64,000 nt of DNA from Oceanospirillaceae bacterium (GCA_015665455.1 JADFAD010000006.1:1178001-1242000), one strand, 5' to 3'. Counted from the first letter of the stretch, positions 44,796 to 54,879 are shown. Made by a program: numbers and translations. The notes: a model not told the origin generated them from the letters alone.

Positions 44796-45538
44796 ATTGA
44801 ACTCTTTTTGCAGCGATTTAATGCGCTGTTAAATGTTGTAAGAAAAGCCGGGTTTTGCTTCAAAAACTGTCGTGAAAAATGAACACCCAAATCCTTCTTG
44901 CTACGATACTCTTTACGGAAATAATTAGCGGGTATGCCCTTCTTCTTAATGGCGTATTCAAAGACTCTGTTATATTCCAAAACGACATCAAGATCGCCTT
45001 GCCACAACATATCTAATAAAACATCTGCATCACGAGGTTTTTTTACAACGTTATAACCGTTCTTTTTTAAATATAACCACTTACTGCTATTAAATTTGGC
45101 ACCAAAGCGTGCCTGATATTTTGATGATTCATCTTCCGGATTCAATTTAACATCTGGAGAAATGAACCAAGTAAGTTGTTCATGAATTACTGGAGTCGAA
45201 AATACCGCGTATTTATTTCGTGTAGCATTGTTCGACCCAGTAAAGAAACCATCCATACGGTTACTTTCAACCAACAATTGCGCTTTATCCCAACTGGTCA
45301 TCGTAAACCGGTAAGGTTGCTGCATTCGCTGAAGTGCACATTGAACACGTTCAACAGCAATGCCCCCCATCTTCCCTTGATCATAGGTTTGATAAGGAGG
45401 CCACAACTGAGTTGCAAGTTGTAACCGCTCAGCACCCACCACCAGCTCACTGAATGCCATCAATGAGCTCATGATTACCAACGCCCAAGATTTCATAAAC
45501 GACGGCTTTATTTGGTGCCTTAGTTGATTTCTTTTCAT
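44792..45538 (-). CDS. periplasmic solute-binding protein family 3 inside the T6SS operon
   Basis: 248 aa. A signal peptide (hydrophobic core ALVIMSSLMAFSELVVGA) precedes a family 3 (amino acid type) binding domain: LQLATQLWPPYQTYD, MTSWDKAQLLVESNRMDGFFTGSNN, YAVFSTPVIHEQLTWFIS, LDMLWQGDLDVVLEYNRVFEYAI. No ABC partners are nearby. It is locked in the core T6SS operon: 27 bp after clpV and overlapping the FHA gene by 4 nt. An ancillary sensing role is possible (inference). ATG 45538 has AGGA upstream; an internal ATG at 45496 lacks one. Confidence 0.82.
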   Translation of the reverse strand: MKRNQLRHQIKPSFMKSWALVIMSSLMAFSELVVGAERLQLATQLWPPYQTYDQGKMGGIAVERVQCALQRMQQPYRFTMTSWDKAQLLVESNRMDGFFTGSNNATRNKYAVFSTPVIHEQLTWFISPDVKLNPEDESSKYQARFGAKFNSSKWLYLKKNGYNVVKKPRDADVLLDMLWQGDLDVVLEYNRVFEYAIKKKGIPANYFRKEYRSKKDLGVHFSRQFLKQNPAFLTTFNSALNRCKKSSI

Positions 45539-45564
45539 GTATTCCTAATCCCTGTAACTAGAGA

Positions 45565-48174
45565 TCAAACGATCTCTAATTCACTTTCACCGTTATTAAT
45601 TGAAGCAACTACTTTTGTTATAGGCAGCCCTTCACTTAACCGTACAATGCATTGCTCTGCAAGACGAGGCATTAATTTACGATTGATGATTTGTTCAATA
45701 GCACGACCGCCCGTGGTTGGGTCTGTGTTACAGCCCACTACGTAGTCAATTAAGTCCTGATCATAAACAAATTCAGCTTGGTACTGCTCTTCTAGTTTCT
45801 TAGCGATACGATTCAACGCGATCTCACAGATCTTAGACAGCTCTTCATCGTTTAGCGGGTAATACGGCACGATGGAAGCGCGACCCAAAAATGCTGGTTT
45901 AAAGAACGTTTGAAGCTCTGGGCGTATATTCTCAACCAATTCGCTGTGTTCTGGACGTTCACCGCTTTCATCACAGAAATCACAAATGGCTTGATCCGCA
46001 GCGTTAGACGTCATGATAATAATGGTATTTCTAAAATCAACCGAACGACCTTCACTGTCTTTGATGCTGCCCTTATCAAATATCTGATAGAACAAATCAT
46101 GAACGCCAGGGTGGGCCTTTTCCATTTCATCTAAAAGAAGTACAGAGTACGGGTTTCTGCGAATGGCTTCCGTTAGCACACCCCCTTCACCAAACCCCAC
46201 ATAACCAGCAGGCGAACCTAGCAACATAGATATTTTATGTTCTTCTTTAAACTCCGTCATGTTGATAACCGTCAGGTTATCACCACCACCATAAACTTGA
46301 TCTGCCACGGCCATTGCGGTTTCAGTTTTACCCACACCACTCGGTCCGCACATCAAAAATACACCTACAGGCTTACGGTTGTCAGTCAAGCCTGCCCGAG
46401 AAATTCGAATGCTTTTAGCCAGTTCAGAAATAGCGACCGTCTGGCCAATGACTCGATCCTGAAGCGCCGTTTCCAAGTTCAACAGCTTGGCAACTTCGTC
46501 GCCAACCATATTGCCCGCTGGAATCCCCGTCCAATTTGAAATGACGGTAGCAATGGCTTGCTTATCAACCATGGCATGCACTAAAGGCGCATCTAACTGA
46601 ATTTCTTCCAGTGACGTCAATAAGTTCTGAAGTGCTTCTTGATCTTCTGATTTAACATTACCTTCACCAAAATCTTCCGTGATCTTCGCTTGTGTGGCAC
46701 GAATCTTATCAACCAAGTCCAACTCATCTTTCCAACGCGCTTCCAGATCCGTCAGGCGTTGCGACTCTTCTTCCAACACGGTTTTAAGTTCTGCGATATC
46801 ACTGTCGGCGTGAGAAAATTGTGCATTTTCAGTTTCTAGCGTTTCTAATTCATTTTTCAGGTACCTGATCTTCTGATCAAGCTGTTCGATAACCTCAGGC
46901 TTAGCCCCTTGAGTCAGTGCTATGCGAGCACACGCGGTATCCAACAAACTGATGGCTTTATCCGGTAATTGTCGACTCGGCAAATAACGTATTGATAACT
47001 GAATAGCTGCATCAATGGCGTCGTCTTTAATATACACACCGTGATGGCCTTTAAGAGAAGTCGCTATGCCCCTCAGCATTTGAGTTGCATCTTCAGGCGT
47101 CGGCTCTTCCACCTTAACGACCTGAAAACGACGGGTCATTGCAGGATCTTTTTCAAAATACTTTTTGTATTCAGCCCAAGTGGTTGCAGCAATGGATCGG
47201 AATTCACCACGAGCCAATGCAGGCTTTAATAAATTTGCCGCATCATTTTGGCCTGCTGCACCGCCTGCACCAATCAATGTATGAGCTTCATCAATGAACA
47301 CAATAATAGGCGTCGTTGAATTTTTTACTTCATTGATAACATCTTTAAGGCGATTTTCGAACTCACCTTTGATGCTCGCGCCCGCTTGTAACAGACCAAG
47401 ATCCAACGAATGAATTTCTACACCCTGTAAAACAGAAGGCACTTCATTTGCAACGACACGTAACGCAAGCCCTTCAACCACAGCCGTTTTGCCAACGCCT
47501 GGCTCGCCCACAAGGATAGGGTTGTTTTGTCGCTTACGGCAAAGAATATCAATCGCTTTACGGATTTCACCATTTCGACCAGAAATTGGATCAATTTCGC
47601 CTTGTCTCGCTTGCTCAGTTAAGTTCACAGTGAACTTAGCTAATGCCTGACCACTTGCAGGCCCTGCATCGTTACCCGGTACCTGAACTTGACCTGTTGG
47701 CCCACCACCCGTTTGAGCTATTTGTTCAATCTGAGCCCTAAGTGATTCAAGAGAAACACCGTTGAGCGATGGGACATTCAAAGTTTTAACGCCAAACGTA
47801 TCTGGCTGTAAAACAGACAATAATAAATGAAGGCTCTGTACCTGAGCGTGGCCAAAATCAATGGACGCAAGCAACCAACTGCTTTTCATTAATTCTGCAA
47901 GCGGACTACTTAGTGTTGGTTGTCCTTTCGCACCTTTTGGAAGCTTATTAAGTATTAAGGTAAGTTCCGAAAGTAATTTCTCTGCATCAACATGCTGTTG
48001 ATCAATAAAACGTGACAGATGCTTATCTTGCGAGGCTAATATCTGCACTAACCAGTGCTCAATTTCAATCGCCGCTACTTGTTGATTCATAGCTGCCGCT
48101 GCAGCTTGTTCTAACGCATCTTTTAAACCTGATTCTAACTTTCCTACCAAATTTCCTAACTTCACGTTTGACAT
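45565..48174 (-). CDS. clpV: T6SS sheath-recycling ATPase ClpV (TssH)
   Basis: 869 aa AAA+ disaggregase that unfolds contracted sheath. The N domain is about 1-160. The first ATPase has Walker A GEPGVGKT (223-230) and Walker B VFIDEAH. A ClpB-type coiled-coil middle domain follows, then the second ATPase with GPSGVGKTE and LLLDEMEKAHPGVHDLFYQIFDKG. Both ATPase centres look intact. The C-terminal small domain has TTGGRAIEQIINRKLMPRLA. Confidence 0.96.
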   Translation of the reverse strand: MSNVKLGNLVGKLESGLKDALEQAAAAAMNQQVAAIEIEHWLVQILASQDKHLSRFIDQQHVDAEKLLSELTLILNKLPKGAKGQPTLSSPLAELMKSSWLLASIDFGHAQVQSLHLLLSVLQPDTFGVKTLNVPSLNGVSLESLRAQIEQIAQTGGGPTGQVQVPGNDAGPASGQALAKFTVNLTEQARQGEIDPISGRNGEIRKAIDILCRKRQNNPILVGEPGVGKTAVVEGLALRVVANEVPSVLQGVEIHSLDLGLLQAGASIKGEFENRLKDVINEVKNSTTPIIVFIDEAHTLIGAGGAAGQNDAANLLKPALARGEFRSIAATTWAEYKKYFEKDPAMTRRFQVVKVEEPTPEDATQMLRGIATSLKGHHGVYIKDDAIDAAIQLSIRYLPSRQLPDKAISLLDTACARIALTQGAKPEVIEQLDQKIRYLKNELETLETENAQFSHADSDIAELKTVLEEESQRLTDLEARWKDELDLVDKIRATQAKITEDFGEGNVKSEDQEALQNLLTSLEEIQLDAPLVHAMVDKQAIATVISNWTGIPAGNMVGDEVAKLLNLETALQDRVIGQTVAISELAKSIRISRAGLTDNRKPVGVFLMCGPSGVGKTETAMAVADQVYGGGDNLTVINMTEFKEEHKISMLLGSPAGYVGFGEGGVLTEAIRRNPYSVLLLDEMEKAHPGVHDLFYQIFDKGSIKDSEGRSVDFRNTIIIMTSNAADQAICDFCDESGERPEHSELVENIRPELQTFFKPAFLGRASIVPYYPLNDEELSKICEIALNRIAKKLEEQYQAEFVYDQDLIDYVVGCNTDPTTGGRAIEQIINRKLMPRLAEQCIVRLSEGLPITKVVASINNGESELEIV

Positions 48175-48187
48175 GACAGCCTCTGTT

Positions 48188-49144
48188 TTATTTTAAGAGA
48201 ATTTTTTGGTACTCATCCGGCTTGGCCTGAGGATCAAGACAATTACTTTCGCCCAACCTGACAGCGTGTGATGCATTTGCTGATAAGAGAGGCAACGATA
48301 AAAACGCACGTTTCACATACAAATAAAACAAAACGTCCGCTGATTCCCGTAAATAGGCTCGAACTAGAGAACAAATAGTTTGAGTAAATTTCGGGTCATT
48401 TTTTAACTGGAGGTATTCATTCCTTGTGGAAGGTTCAACTAAAATCTGCAACTGCTGAAAATCCAAACTGCAATGCTTACCAAGCAAAAAACCTTGGCCT
48501 AATCGGTTGTTTTGCGCTTGAGAGAGCCCAATTCGAGTGAACGAAGAGGCTGTTAACCGCTGTTGCTTTTTAGCCGTGACTTGCACATGAATTTTATAAG
48601 GAAAATAGTCACTTAATAACTGTTTCAAGCTGCTTAGACTTCTTACCTTTAACCCCATTAAGACGCTAAAGCGCATCAGCCCTGATCGACTATCAAACTC
48701 TTCAGGCAAAGCAGAAAGTTGCGTTAAGCATTGGTTACCGCTGACCTGATCATTGGCTCGTTCGCCATTGAAAGCCTGGTCTTCATCCCGCACAAGCAGA
48801 GATTCATTGATCTTGGTGCGATGCGTAATCTGATAATAGCGATGATTAAAGATATCCAAGAAGTCATTCAGGCTGTGTTCTTCGCCATGAAGACTGGCTA
48901 ATAGTTCTTCATACAGGTAATCAGGCAATACACCTCGGGCACCCGAAAGGGCTTCCATACACACAGTTACTTTGCTCGTTGAGCCAAAGGACTCCAACTG
49001 CATGACTTGCTCACGCCCTCCATGAGGCATAGCATCCGCAGCCCACTGAATTTCTCCCGTTTTCCCCATCGCACGCAATAAACGTACAACCTGTTGGAAT
49101 TCAAACCGCTGAGGCTCTTGAGTCAGGGTTAATGCTACGGACAT
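48188..49144 (-). CDS. tssG: T6SS baseplate protein TssG
   Basis: 318 aa. It opens with FEFQQVVRLLRAMG and carries GVLPDYLYEELLASLHGEEHSLNDFLDIFNHRYYQI, the recognisable TssG core. It overlaps the tssF stop by 10 nt. TssG joins TssF, TssE and TssK in the wedge. Confidence 0.94.
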   Translation of the reverse strand: MSVALTLTQEPQRFEFQQVVRLLRAMGKTGEIQWAADAMPHGGREQVMQLESFGSTSKVTVCMEALSGARGVLPDYLYEELLASLHGEEHSLNDFLDIFNHRYYQITHRTKINESLLVRDEDQAFNGERANDQVSGNQCLTQLSALPEEFDSRSGLMRFSVLMGLKVRSLSSLKQLLSDYFPYKIHVQVTAKKQQRLTASSFTRIGLSQAQNNRLGQGFLLGKHCSLDFQQLQILVEPSTRNEYLQLKNDPKFTQTICSLVRAYLRESADVLFYLYVKRAFLSLPLLSANASHAVRLGESNCLDPQAKPDEYQKILLK

Positions 49145-50931
49145 AACTGACTCCCATGAACACGAGGGAAGGTTTGAATTGATTCATCATCACCGAAGCA
49201 ACGAATACTGACCTGAATAAAACGATCAAAACTGCAAAACTGCTGATATAACGTATTCAGAACCTGCCCTAATAACGCGACTTGGCCACCCACCAAATTA
49301 GGCTCTAATGTAATGGTTACTTCAGTACCCGTAGCAAAAATATTGTGCTGGCAAACTTGCATCGCTGCGACTTGTTGCTGATATTCCACATTTCGAATGG
49401 CATCGGCCTGCCTGCATAATTCTGTTGGACAACACAATGCAAGCACATCCCGCAACGCCTGCGTTGGATTATCGGTGTGCAGCAGAGAATTAAAGTTACT
49501 ATTCAGTAATGAAATAAATCGCCAGCCTAATGACTCATCCAACACTGGATATATCGGGGAAGAAGGCGTATTTAATAAAGAAACGGTACCAGGTAAATCC
49601 ACTCGGGCCAGACATTCTGCTTCGCTGCCCGTTGCCAATAAGCAAGGCGCTGTGCCGTTACAGCATAATAAATCCAAAGCCAATACCAGCGCTTCTTCGG
49701 TCAGCTTCTCCGCTTCGAGACCTCCAATGGAAAGGTCCATACAGAGTTGACCCAACTCATTCCAATGCTGTCGAGCTTGCCAATGTAAGCTTCCTGAAGA
49801 CTGGCCAGGAGACAAATATCGTTCACCGTATAATGGGGTAATGCAAGAAGCACCATCGGATCGGACTTCATTGACTTTCCGAACAGCAACCACCTCAACA
49901 TCACTGTCATTAAACGCATCAGGAACCACTGGCACCGATAACTGAGTGAAGTCGTAGTTCATAGGCTCGCCTTGCTGTTCGAATAAATTAACAGCAGGCA
50001 CGGTATATAACCTAAAAACACTCGTATCAAATAATCGAAGAAACTCGATCGGAAGTTGTTTTACAAACAGACTGATAACAACACTGTTACTATCAAACTG
50101 ACCTATCTCGTTGCCTAGATCTTTTATCCGAAAATAAGCACCTTTGTCTTGGTAGGTAAAATAATCACGTAATAAATCATACCCTTCAAATTGATTGCCG
50201 TAACGAGGCAGCCATTGAAACTCAGGATCGCTCAACCGGCTTTGCATTCGGCTAGGTTCTATCACCTTAAAATCGTTAAAGTCGCTGTCTGACACCGTAA
50301 TGGAAGCAGTGTCTTTCAAAAGCAACTCAATTAACGTAGAGGCATTTTGCTCAAATCCGTTGACATAAAAGTCGAAATCAGAGAAATCCAACTGGTTAAA
50401 ACGCGCATCAGGATCACAACACGATAACGTTAGATGAATAACCGCATCCGTGATCTCAACACCAGGAGGAAGAATGAACGTAAATGGCGCAACATCGCAT
50501 TCGACCTCAGATAAAACAAATGGATGAACTTCTAAGTCCGCTACGGTCGTAAATGTACAACTTTGTTGCTCGTCTTCAGACTCAACAACAAACTGATTTC
50601 CTTTTGGCAGAGTGATGCTTTTTTGCAGCTGTTCGGGATCGGGCTCAAGAGACAAGCAGGTATAGCTCGGCAAGATCTGAGTATATCCGGGATATAAAAT
50701 CGACAGTAAGTTTTCCACTATCTCCGGGAACTGCTCATCTAATCTCAATTCAGTCTTGGCTGTTAACAACGCCATGCCATCGATTAAACGAGTGATGTTT
50801 GGATCTTCAGTGGTATTTTGCTTTACTTGCAATTGAGCCGCTTGCTCAGGATGTCGCTGTGCAAACCCAGTCAATGCTTTACGAATATAGGCCAGTTCGC
50901 GCTCGTAATAGCGCATTAATGTCTCAGCCAA
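49135..50931 (-). CDS. tssF: T6SS baseplate protein TssF
   Basis: 598 aa. The N-terminal hallmark is MRYYERELAYIRKALTGFA, followed by RLIDGMALLTAKTELRLDEQFPEIVENLLSILYPGY, and it has the TssF C-terminal region PRVHGSQLCP. It overlaps tssE by 8 nt and tssG by 10 nt. Confidence 0.95.
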   Translation of the reverse strand: MAETLMRYYERELAYIRKALTGFAQRHPEQAAQLQVKQNTTEDPNITRLIDGMALLTAKTELRLDEQFPEIVENLLSILYPGYTQILPSYTCLSLEPDPEQLQKSITLPKGNQFVVESEDEQQSCTFTTVADLEVHPFVLSEVECDVAPFTFILPPGVEITDAVIHLTLSCCDPDARFNQLDFSDFDFYVNGFEQNASTLIELLLKDTASITVSDSDFNDFKVIEPSRMQSRLSDPEFQWLPRYGNQFEGYDLLRDYFTYQDKGAYFRIKDLGNEIGQFDSNSVVISLFVKQLPIEFLRLFDTSVFRLYTVPAVNLFEQQGEPMNYDFTQLSVPVVPDAFNDSDVEVVAVRKVNEVRSDGASCITPLYGERYLSPGQSSGSLHWQARQHWNELGQLCMDLSIGGLEAEKLTEEALVLALDLLCCNGTAPCLLATGSEAECLARVDLPGTVSLLNTPSSPIYPVLDESLGWRFISLLNSNFNSLLHTDNPTQALRDVLALCCPTELCRQADAIRNVEYQQQVAAMQVCQHNIFATGTEVTITLEPNLVGGQVALLGQVLNTLYQQFCSFDRFIQVSIRCFGDDESIQTFPRVHGSQLCP

Positions 50932-51364
50932 AGTCTTGCTCCTCCATGCTTATCTGTTGATGAGCAAGACTGATTCTTGAATCAAAAGCCAACTCTCGTT
51001 CCTTTTCGTTGGTGATACGATCATCGTTCAAGCGAACGGTCAAAGAAAAATCAATGGAATTGCTTTCGTCATCACGTTCAAACACTTCTGTTATTACTTC
51101 AGATAATCTAGGTTCAAACACCTTCACCCAATTTTCTATCTGACTAGAAAACTGTTCCATATCCATCTGGCTACTGATGGATTGAATATTCTCAATACCA
51201 AACCGAAAGCTGGATTTCTCACACTCCACCAACTTAGGGGATAAAGACACCAGAGGAGCTTCACTTTCTAGTAATCGAACCAAGTGATATCGAACGGATT
51301 CAATCAATTCTTCACGGGGGTCGTCATAATTTTTTTTTGATAAGAACGCACGCCAAAAAATCAT
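50924..51364 (-). CDS. tssE: T6SS baseplate protein TssE (gp25-like)
   Basis: 146 aa gp25/lysozyme-like wedge protein. The conserved RYHLVRLLESEAPLVS and SVRYHL-type helix and the FEPRLSEV strand are visible. It lies between the second tssC and tssF with 1 bp and an overlap respectively. Confidence 0.92.
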   Translation of the reverse strand: MIFWRAFLSKKNYDDPREELIESVRYHLVRLLESEAPLVSLSPKLVECEKSSFRFGIENIQSISSQMDMEQFSSQIENWVKVFEPRLSEVITEVFERDDESNSIDFSLTVRLNDDRITNEKERELAFDSRISLAHQQISMEEQDFG

Positions 51365-51365
51365 A

Positions 51366-52796
51366 TTAAGTCGCCTGCCCTAGATCTGTACTCAGTACAA
51401 TTTCACCAGCAAAGTGGTCGAACTGATACTGAGGCTGTAAAACGACTTCGCTGGTGTAAACACCTTGTTCACCATCAACTTCTGAAACTCGAACGGATGC
51501 TTTTCGTAATGGAAATTTAGATAAAATTTGATCGTCATCCCCTACGACGTTTCCTGAATAATTATCCAACCACTGATTTAAAAACAATTCACATTCGCTA
51601 GCAGTACTGAAATTACCAATCATGCTACGAATTTGAACCTTAAGAAAATGCGCAATACGACACGCCAATAAAGTCGTTTGCAATTGAGCAATTACTTTAT
51701 CATTATCGTTTTTAGTCGACTTCCAAATCGAGTTGTTGTTTACGAAGAAGTATTTATCAGTCAAAGAACTTTGGCTTAATGGAATGAACCCTTGCTCAGC
51801 ATAGAACGTTGCCAGATTACCAAACAATCTCACTTCAGGTTCCGGCGCCACTAGATGAGCATGACCAGAGTCTTTTCGCGTAAAGCTACTTGGAGGAAGA
51901 TTGACTAAAGCGCCTTGATATTGATCTTGCCACCGCGACTTCATAAAGCCAAACCAGCTCAGCCGATTAAACTCGCGAATCACTATGCTTGCAAAAGCAA
52001 ACGCGGCACTGCCCCATAACCCAGACAGCTCTTGAAATGATTTTCGTTCTTCATTAAATAAGAAACCAATACGGTAATCCTGATAGGCCTCTCTTAATTG
52101 TATTCGAGGCATGGCTAAGCCAAGATACCGTGATTCAGGATGCCTGCGTAATCGCTGCCAACCTTGATAGTCAGGTCCTTTTATCACTTTCTCAACTCGG
52201 TGCACATCAGATACCCAGTCCGCACCGTACTCACCGAAGAAATCCGCTTCTGGTGCCAATATAAATGGACAAAGACACAGTTTTCCTAAACTGCCTAATA
52301 ACTCTAAGGTAAACAGATCATCAAACTCATCTTCATATCCCATATCAATCGATATGTAATGGTCGATGACGATCAAGCCAAAAGGTTGTCCCCCTTGGGT
52401 GTTTAATTCTTTGTTGCCTATAAAGTTATATAAAGTACTTCGATTAATGGTATTGGACGTATTCAGATCTCTAGAGATCTCTTTCCAAGATACATCGAGT
52501 AATTTCACTGTGATACGACGGTAATTCACAGGCAAGCACACCAGCGAATGAAAATTACGCCATCTTGCTTCTAATGCACTGAAATCGGGTTGTTGAACAA
52601 TGGCTGACAGCTGCTTGGACAATTGTTTATCTAACCAAGCAATCGTACGAATTAAAAACGCACGGAAACTATCTACGTTATTAACTATGTCTGGGTCCAA
52701 CTGACGCAACAACTCTAACGCCTGAAGTAGGATATCGTTATCATCCAGCTCCAACGCAAGGTCATTAAATTGTTGCTGCCAATCTTCGCCAAACAT
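51366..52796 (-). CDS. second TssC-like sheath protein (TssC2)
   Basis: 476 aa paralogue of the large sheath subunit. It shares with TssC the order IDKQLSKQLSAIVQQPDF / EARWRNFHSL / RSTLYNFIGNKELNTQGGQPFGLIVIDHY and a late AHFLKVQIRSMIG motif, but it is clearly diverged, for instance in the C-terminal residues and with longer internal segments. It may form a distinct sheath layer or a baseplate-proximal ring (inference). Two-TssC clusters are known in some lineages. A GC-rich stem-loop lies directly before its ribosome site. Confidence 0.88.
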   Translation of the reverse strand: MFGEDWQQQFNDLALELDDNDILLQALELLRQLDPDIVNNVDSFRAFLIRTIAWLDKQLSKQLSAIVQQPDFSALEARWRNFHSLVCLPVNYRRITVKLLDVSWKEISRDLNTSNTINRSTLYNFIGNKELNTQGGQPFGLIVIDHYISIDMGYEDEFDDLFTLELLGSLGKLCLCPFILAPEADFFGEYGADWVSDVHRVEKVIKGPDYQGWQRLRRHPESRYLGLAMPRIQLREAYQDYRIGFLFNEERKSFQELSGLWGSAAFAFASIVIREFNRLSWFGFMKSRWQDQYQGALVNLPPSSFTRKDSGHAHLVAPEPEVRLFGNLATFYAEQGFIPLSQSSLTDKYFFVNNNSIWKSTKNDNDKVIAQLQTTLLACRIAHFLKVQIRSMIGNFSTASECELFLNQWLDNYSGNVVGDDDQILSKFPLRKASVRVSEVDGEQGVYTSEVVLQPQYQFDHFAGEIVLSTDLGQAT

Positions 52797-52809
52797 AATT
52801 TGTCCATAT

Positions 52810-52828
52810 GGCCGGTAAAGTACCGGCC
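52810..52828 (-). promoter_or_regulatory. GC-rich stem-loop between tssC and tssC2
   Basis: GGCCGGTA (52810-52817) pairs perfectly with TACCGGCC (52821-52828) with a 3 nt loop. It lies 13 bp upstream of the tssC2 start and 24 bp after the tssC stop. It is a compact RNA hairpin in mid-operon, suited to stabilise upstream mRNA or damp downstream translation. Confidence 0.7.
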
Positions 52829-52851
52829 TTATTCCCTTTTAAACCGAATAA

Positions 52852-54330
52852 CTAACCTGGGATTTTTGCAACCATACGAACAGAAGTCGTTAGCTCTTCC
52901 ATTTGTAGCCAAGGTCTTAAATGTGCAACGGCAGAATAAGCACCTGGCTTACCTGGTTGTTCAACAACCTTAATAACGGATTCACACAACGGTGTTTTAG
53001 AACGCTCTTCGTTACCAATGGCACCTGAGTTGGTGTATTGATCAATCCAAGTTTGCATTTCACGTTGAATGTCTGGTGCTTCCAAGTTAGAACCTAACTT
53101 GTCACGACCCATAACTTTCAAGAAATGAGCAATTCGGCTACTTGCCATGATGTAAGGTAAGCGAGCAGAGATGGCTGCGTTACTGGTTGCATCTGGGTCG
53201 GTAAACGTCTTTGGCTTTTGAGCGGTCTGACTGCCAATAAACACGGCATAGTTTGTGTTCTTGTAATGAACCAAAGGTAAGAAACCAAGATCGCTCAGCT
53301 CTTTTTCGCGCTCATCCGTCAAGTTAACTTCCGTAGGACATTGCTGTTGAATGTCACCCGCATCAGATAGATACGTTAGGTTAGGCAACGATTCAACCTT
53401 ACCACCGTTATCCATACCACGAATCGCAGTACACCAACCGAATTGCGTGTACGCTTGTGTCATTTTCAGACCCAACTCATACGCGGCATTAGAGAAAACC
53501 AATTGGCTGTTATCGGTTGGACGAGGGTTACCCGCACTGTCTATTGCTAGCTCTTCATAGTCGAAGGCATCTGTACCTAGGCCATTTTGACCATAAGGTA
53601 AACGCGCTAACGTTTTTGGTAGTGTCAATGTAACGTAGCGTGCTTCATCACTTTCACGGAATGCATTCCATGCAGCATAGCTTGGTGAATCAAAACCTGC
53701 AGCAACAGGCTTTCCTTCATCAAAGGTTTCGAATGAATCAAACTCAAACATTTCAGGGCCCGCTGCCGCAATGAATGGCGCATGACTCGCTGCTGCTGTT
53801 TCACCCATATAACGAAGCAATGCAACGTCTTCGTCTTTTTGAGTAAAGTTATAATCACCAACAAGTAAGCCGTAAGGTTCACCACCTGCAGTACCAAATT
53901 CTTTTTGATACAAGGCATCGAATAACGGGCTTCGATCAACCGCTGGCGCATCTTCAAATTGCTCTAGCAGTTCATCTTTATTGTAGTCAACCAGCTTAAC
54001 CTTCAGGCTTGGGCCAAGTTCACTTTCTTTAATCATCTTTTGCAGACCACGCCAAGAACCTTCCAGTGTCTTAAAGTCGTCTTTTTGCATAATGGCAGAC
54101 AATTGCTTAGACATTTGCTTATCAATTTCAGCAATGGCGTTTTCAATGGTCTTTGTTAAGTTTTTGTCCCAAACAACCGTGCCACTCAGAGCTTGCTCCG
54201 CAAGCACTGAAAACAGTTCCTTAGTGGTATCCGCTGGCGTTTGAGTGGTTGCTTCGATGGCTCTATCAAGGAAGCTGACCGTGCCCTCTTCCGTTGCTGC
54301 CTGAGCTTCTTGATTCTCTTCAGTACTCAT
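52852..54330 (-). CDS. tssC: T6SS large sheath protein TssC (VipB)
   Basis: 492 aa. Core motifs are IAEIDKQMSKQLSAIMQKDDF, LEGSWRGLQKM, DALYQKEFGTAGGEPYGLLVGDY and ARLPYIMASSRIAHFLKVMGRD, with the usual C-terminal GKPGAYSAVAHLRPWLQMEELT. It pairs with TssB to make the contractile sheath. Its ATG overlaps the tssB stop by 1 nt. Confidence 0.97.
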   Translation of the reverse strand: MSTEENQEAQAATEEGTVSFLDRAIEATTQTPADTTKELFSVLAEQALSGTVVWDKNLTKTIENAIAEIDKQMSKQLSAIMQKDDFKTLEGSWRGLQKMIKESELGPSLKVKLVDYNKDELLEQFEDAPAVDRSPLFDALYQKEFGTAGGEPYGLLVGDYNFTQKDEDVALLRYMGETAAASHAPFIAAAGPEMFEFDSFETFDEGKPVAAGFDSPSYAAWNAFRESDEARYVTLTLPKTLARLPYGQNGLGTDAFDYEELAIDSAGNPRPTDNSQLVFSNAAYELGLKMTQAYTQFGWCTAIRGMDNGGKVESLPNLTYLSDAGDIQQQCPTEVNLTDEREKELSDLGFLPLVHYKNTNYAVFIGSQTAQKPKTFTDPDATSNAAISARLPYIMASSRIAHFLKVMGRDKLGSNLEAPDIQREMQTWIDQYTNSGAIGNEERSKTPLCESVIKVVEQPGKPGAYSAVAHLRPWLQMEELTTSVRMVAKIPG

Positions 54331-54833
54331 TACTCACCGCCCTCCGTGTTGATACCTAACTCACCTGAAAGTGCATTGATCGTATCTGCGTTTTGTAACA
54401 CTTCTTTCAATAACTTCTCTAGATCTCTTGAACGATCCGCTTTAGACAATAATGTCTTCAACTGCGAACGCGTATCCGCTAACTTTTGAAGCGCATCCAC
54501 CTTACCTACAATCGCGTCAGGCTCGAAATCCTTCATGGAATTGAAGTTAAGGTTAACTTCAATTTCGCTGTCATCATCACTCAGTGTATTGTCTACCTTA
54601 AGCTTAAGTTCAGGCCCAACTCGCTTCATTACAGTGTCGAAATTATCTTTATCGACTGAATAGAATTGGCGATCTTCCAGTTCTTCTCGATCTTCCTTGT
54701 GAGCCGAATAGTCCCCCATTACACCAACAACAAACGGTAATTCTTTGGTTTCTACGGCGCCGTTAGTTTCAACATCATATGTAATACTAACGCGGTTCTT
54801 GCTCACCCTTTTATGCTGTGCATTAAGAGCCAT
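54330..54833 (-). CDS. tssB: T6SS small sheath protein TssB (VipA)
   Basis: 167 aa. Typical TssB features are RVSITYDVETNGAVETKELPF, VVGVMGDYSAHKE, LEDRQFYSVDKDNFDTVM and the C-terminal helix that ClpV recognises in the intact sheath. Coupled to tssC by the 1 nt overlap. Confidence 0.96.
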   Translation of the reverse strand: MALNAQHKRVSKNRVSITYDVETNGAVETKELPFVVGVMGDYSAHKEDREELEDRQFYSVDKDNFDTVMKRVGPELKLKVDNTLSDDDSEIEVNLNFNSMKDFEPDAIVGKVDALQKLADTRSQLKTLLSKADRSRDLEKLLKEVLQNADTINALSGELGINTEGGE

Positions 54834-54879
54834 ATTTCGTTCTCCTTTAACTGTTCATCCGCTCATTGAGCCCTGACAA

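Noticed and set aside
44559-44882. 107-codon plus-strand frame across the FHA and binding-protein genes
   Set aside because: Antisense to two well-supported overlapping genes; no family features.
49397-49841. Two plus-strand frames (117 and 103 codons) inside tssF
   Set aside because: Both are antisense to the C-terminal half of TssF and overlap each other; no ribosome site or domain.
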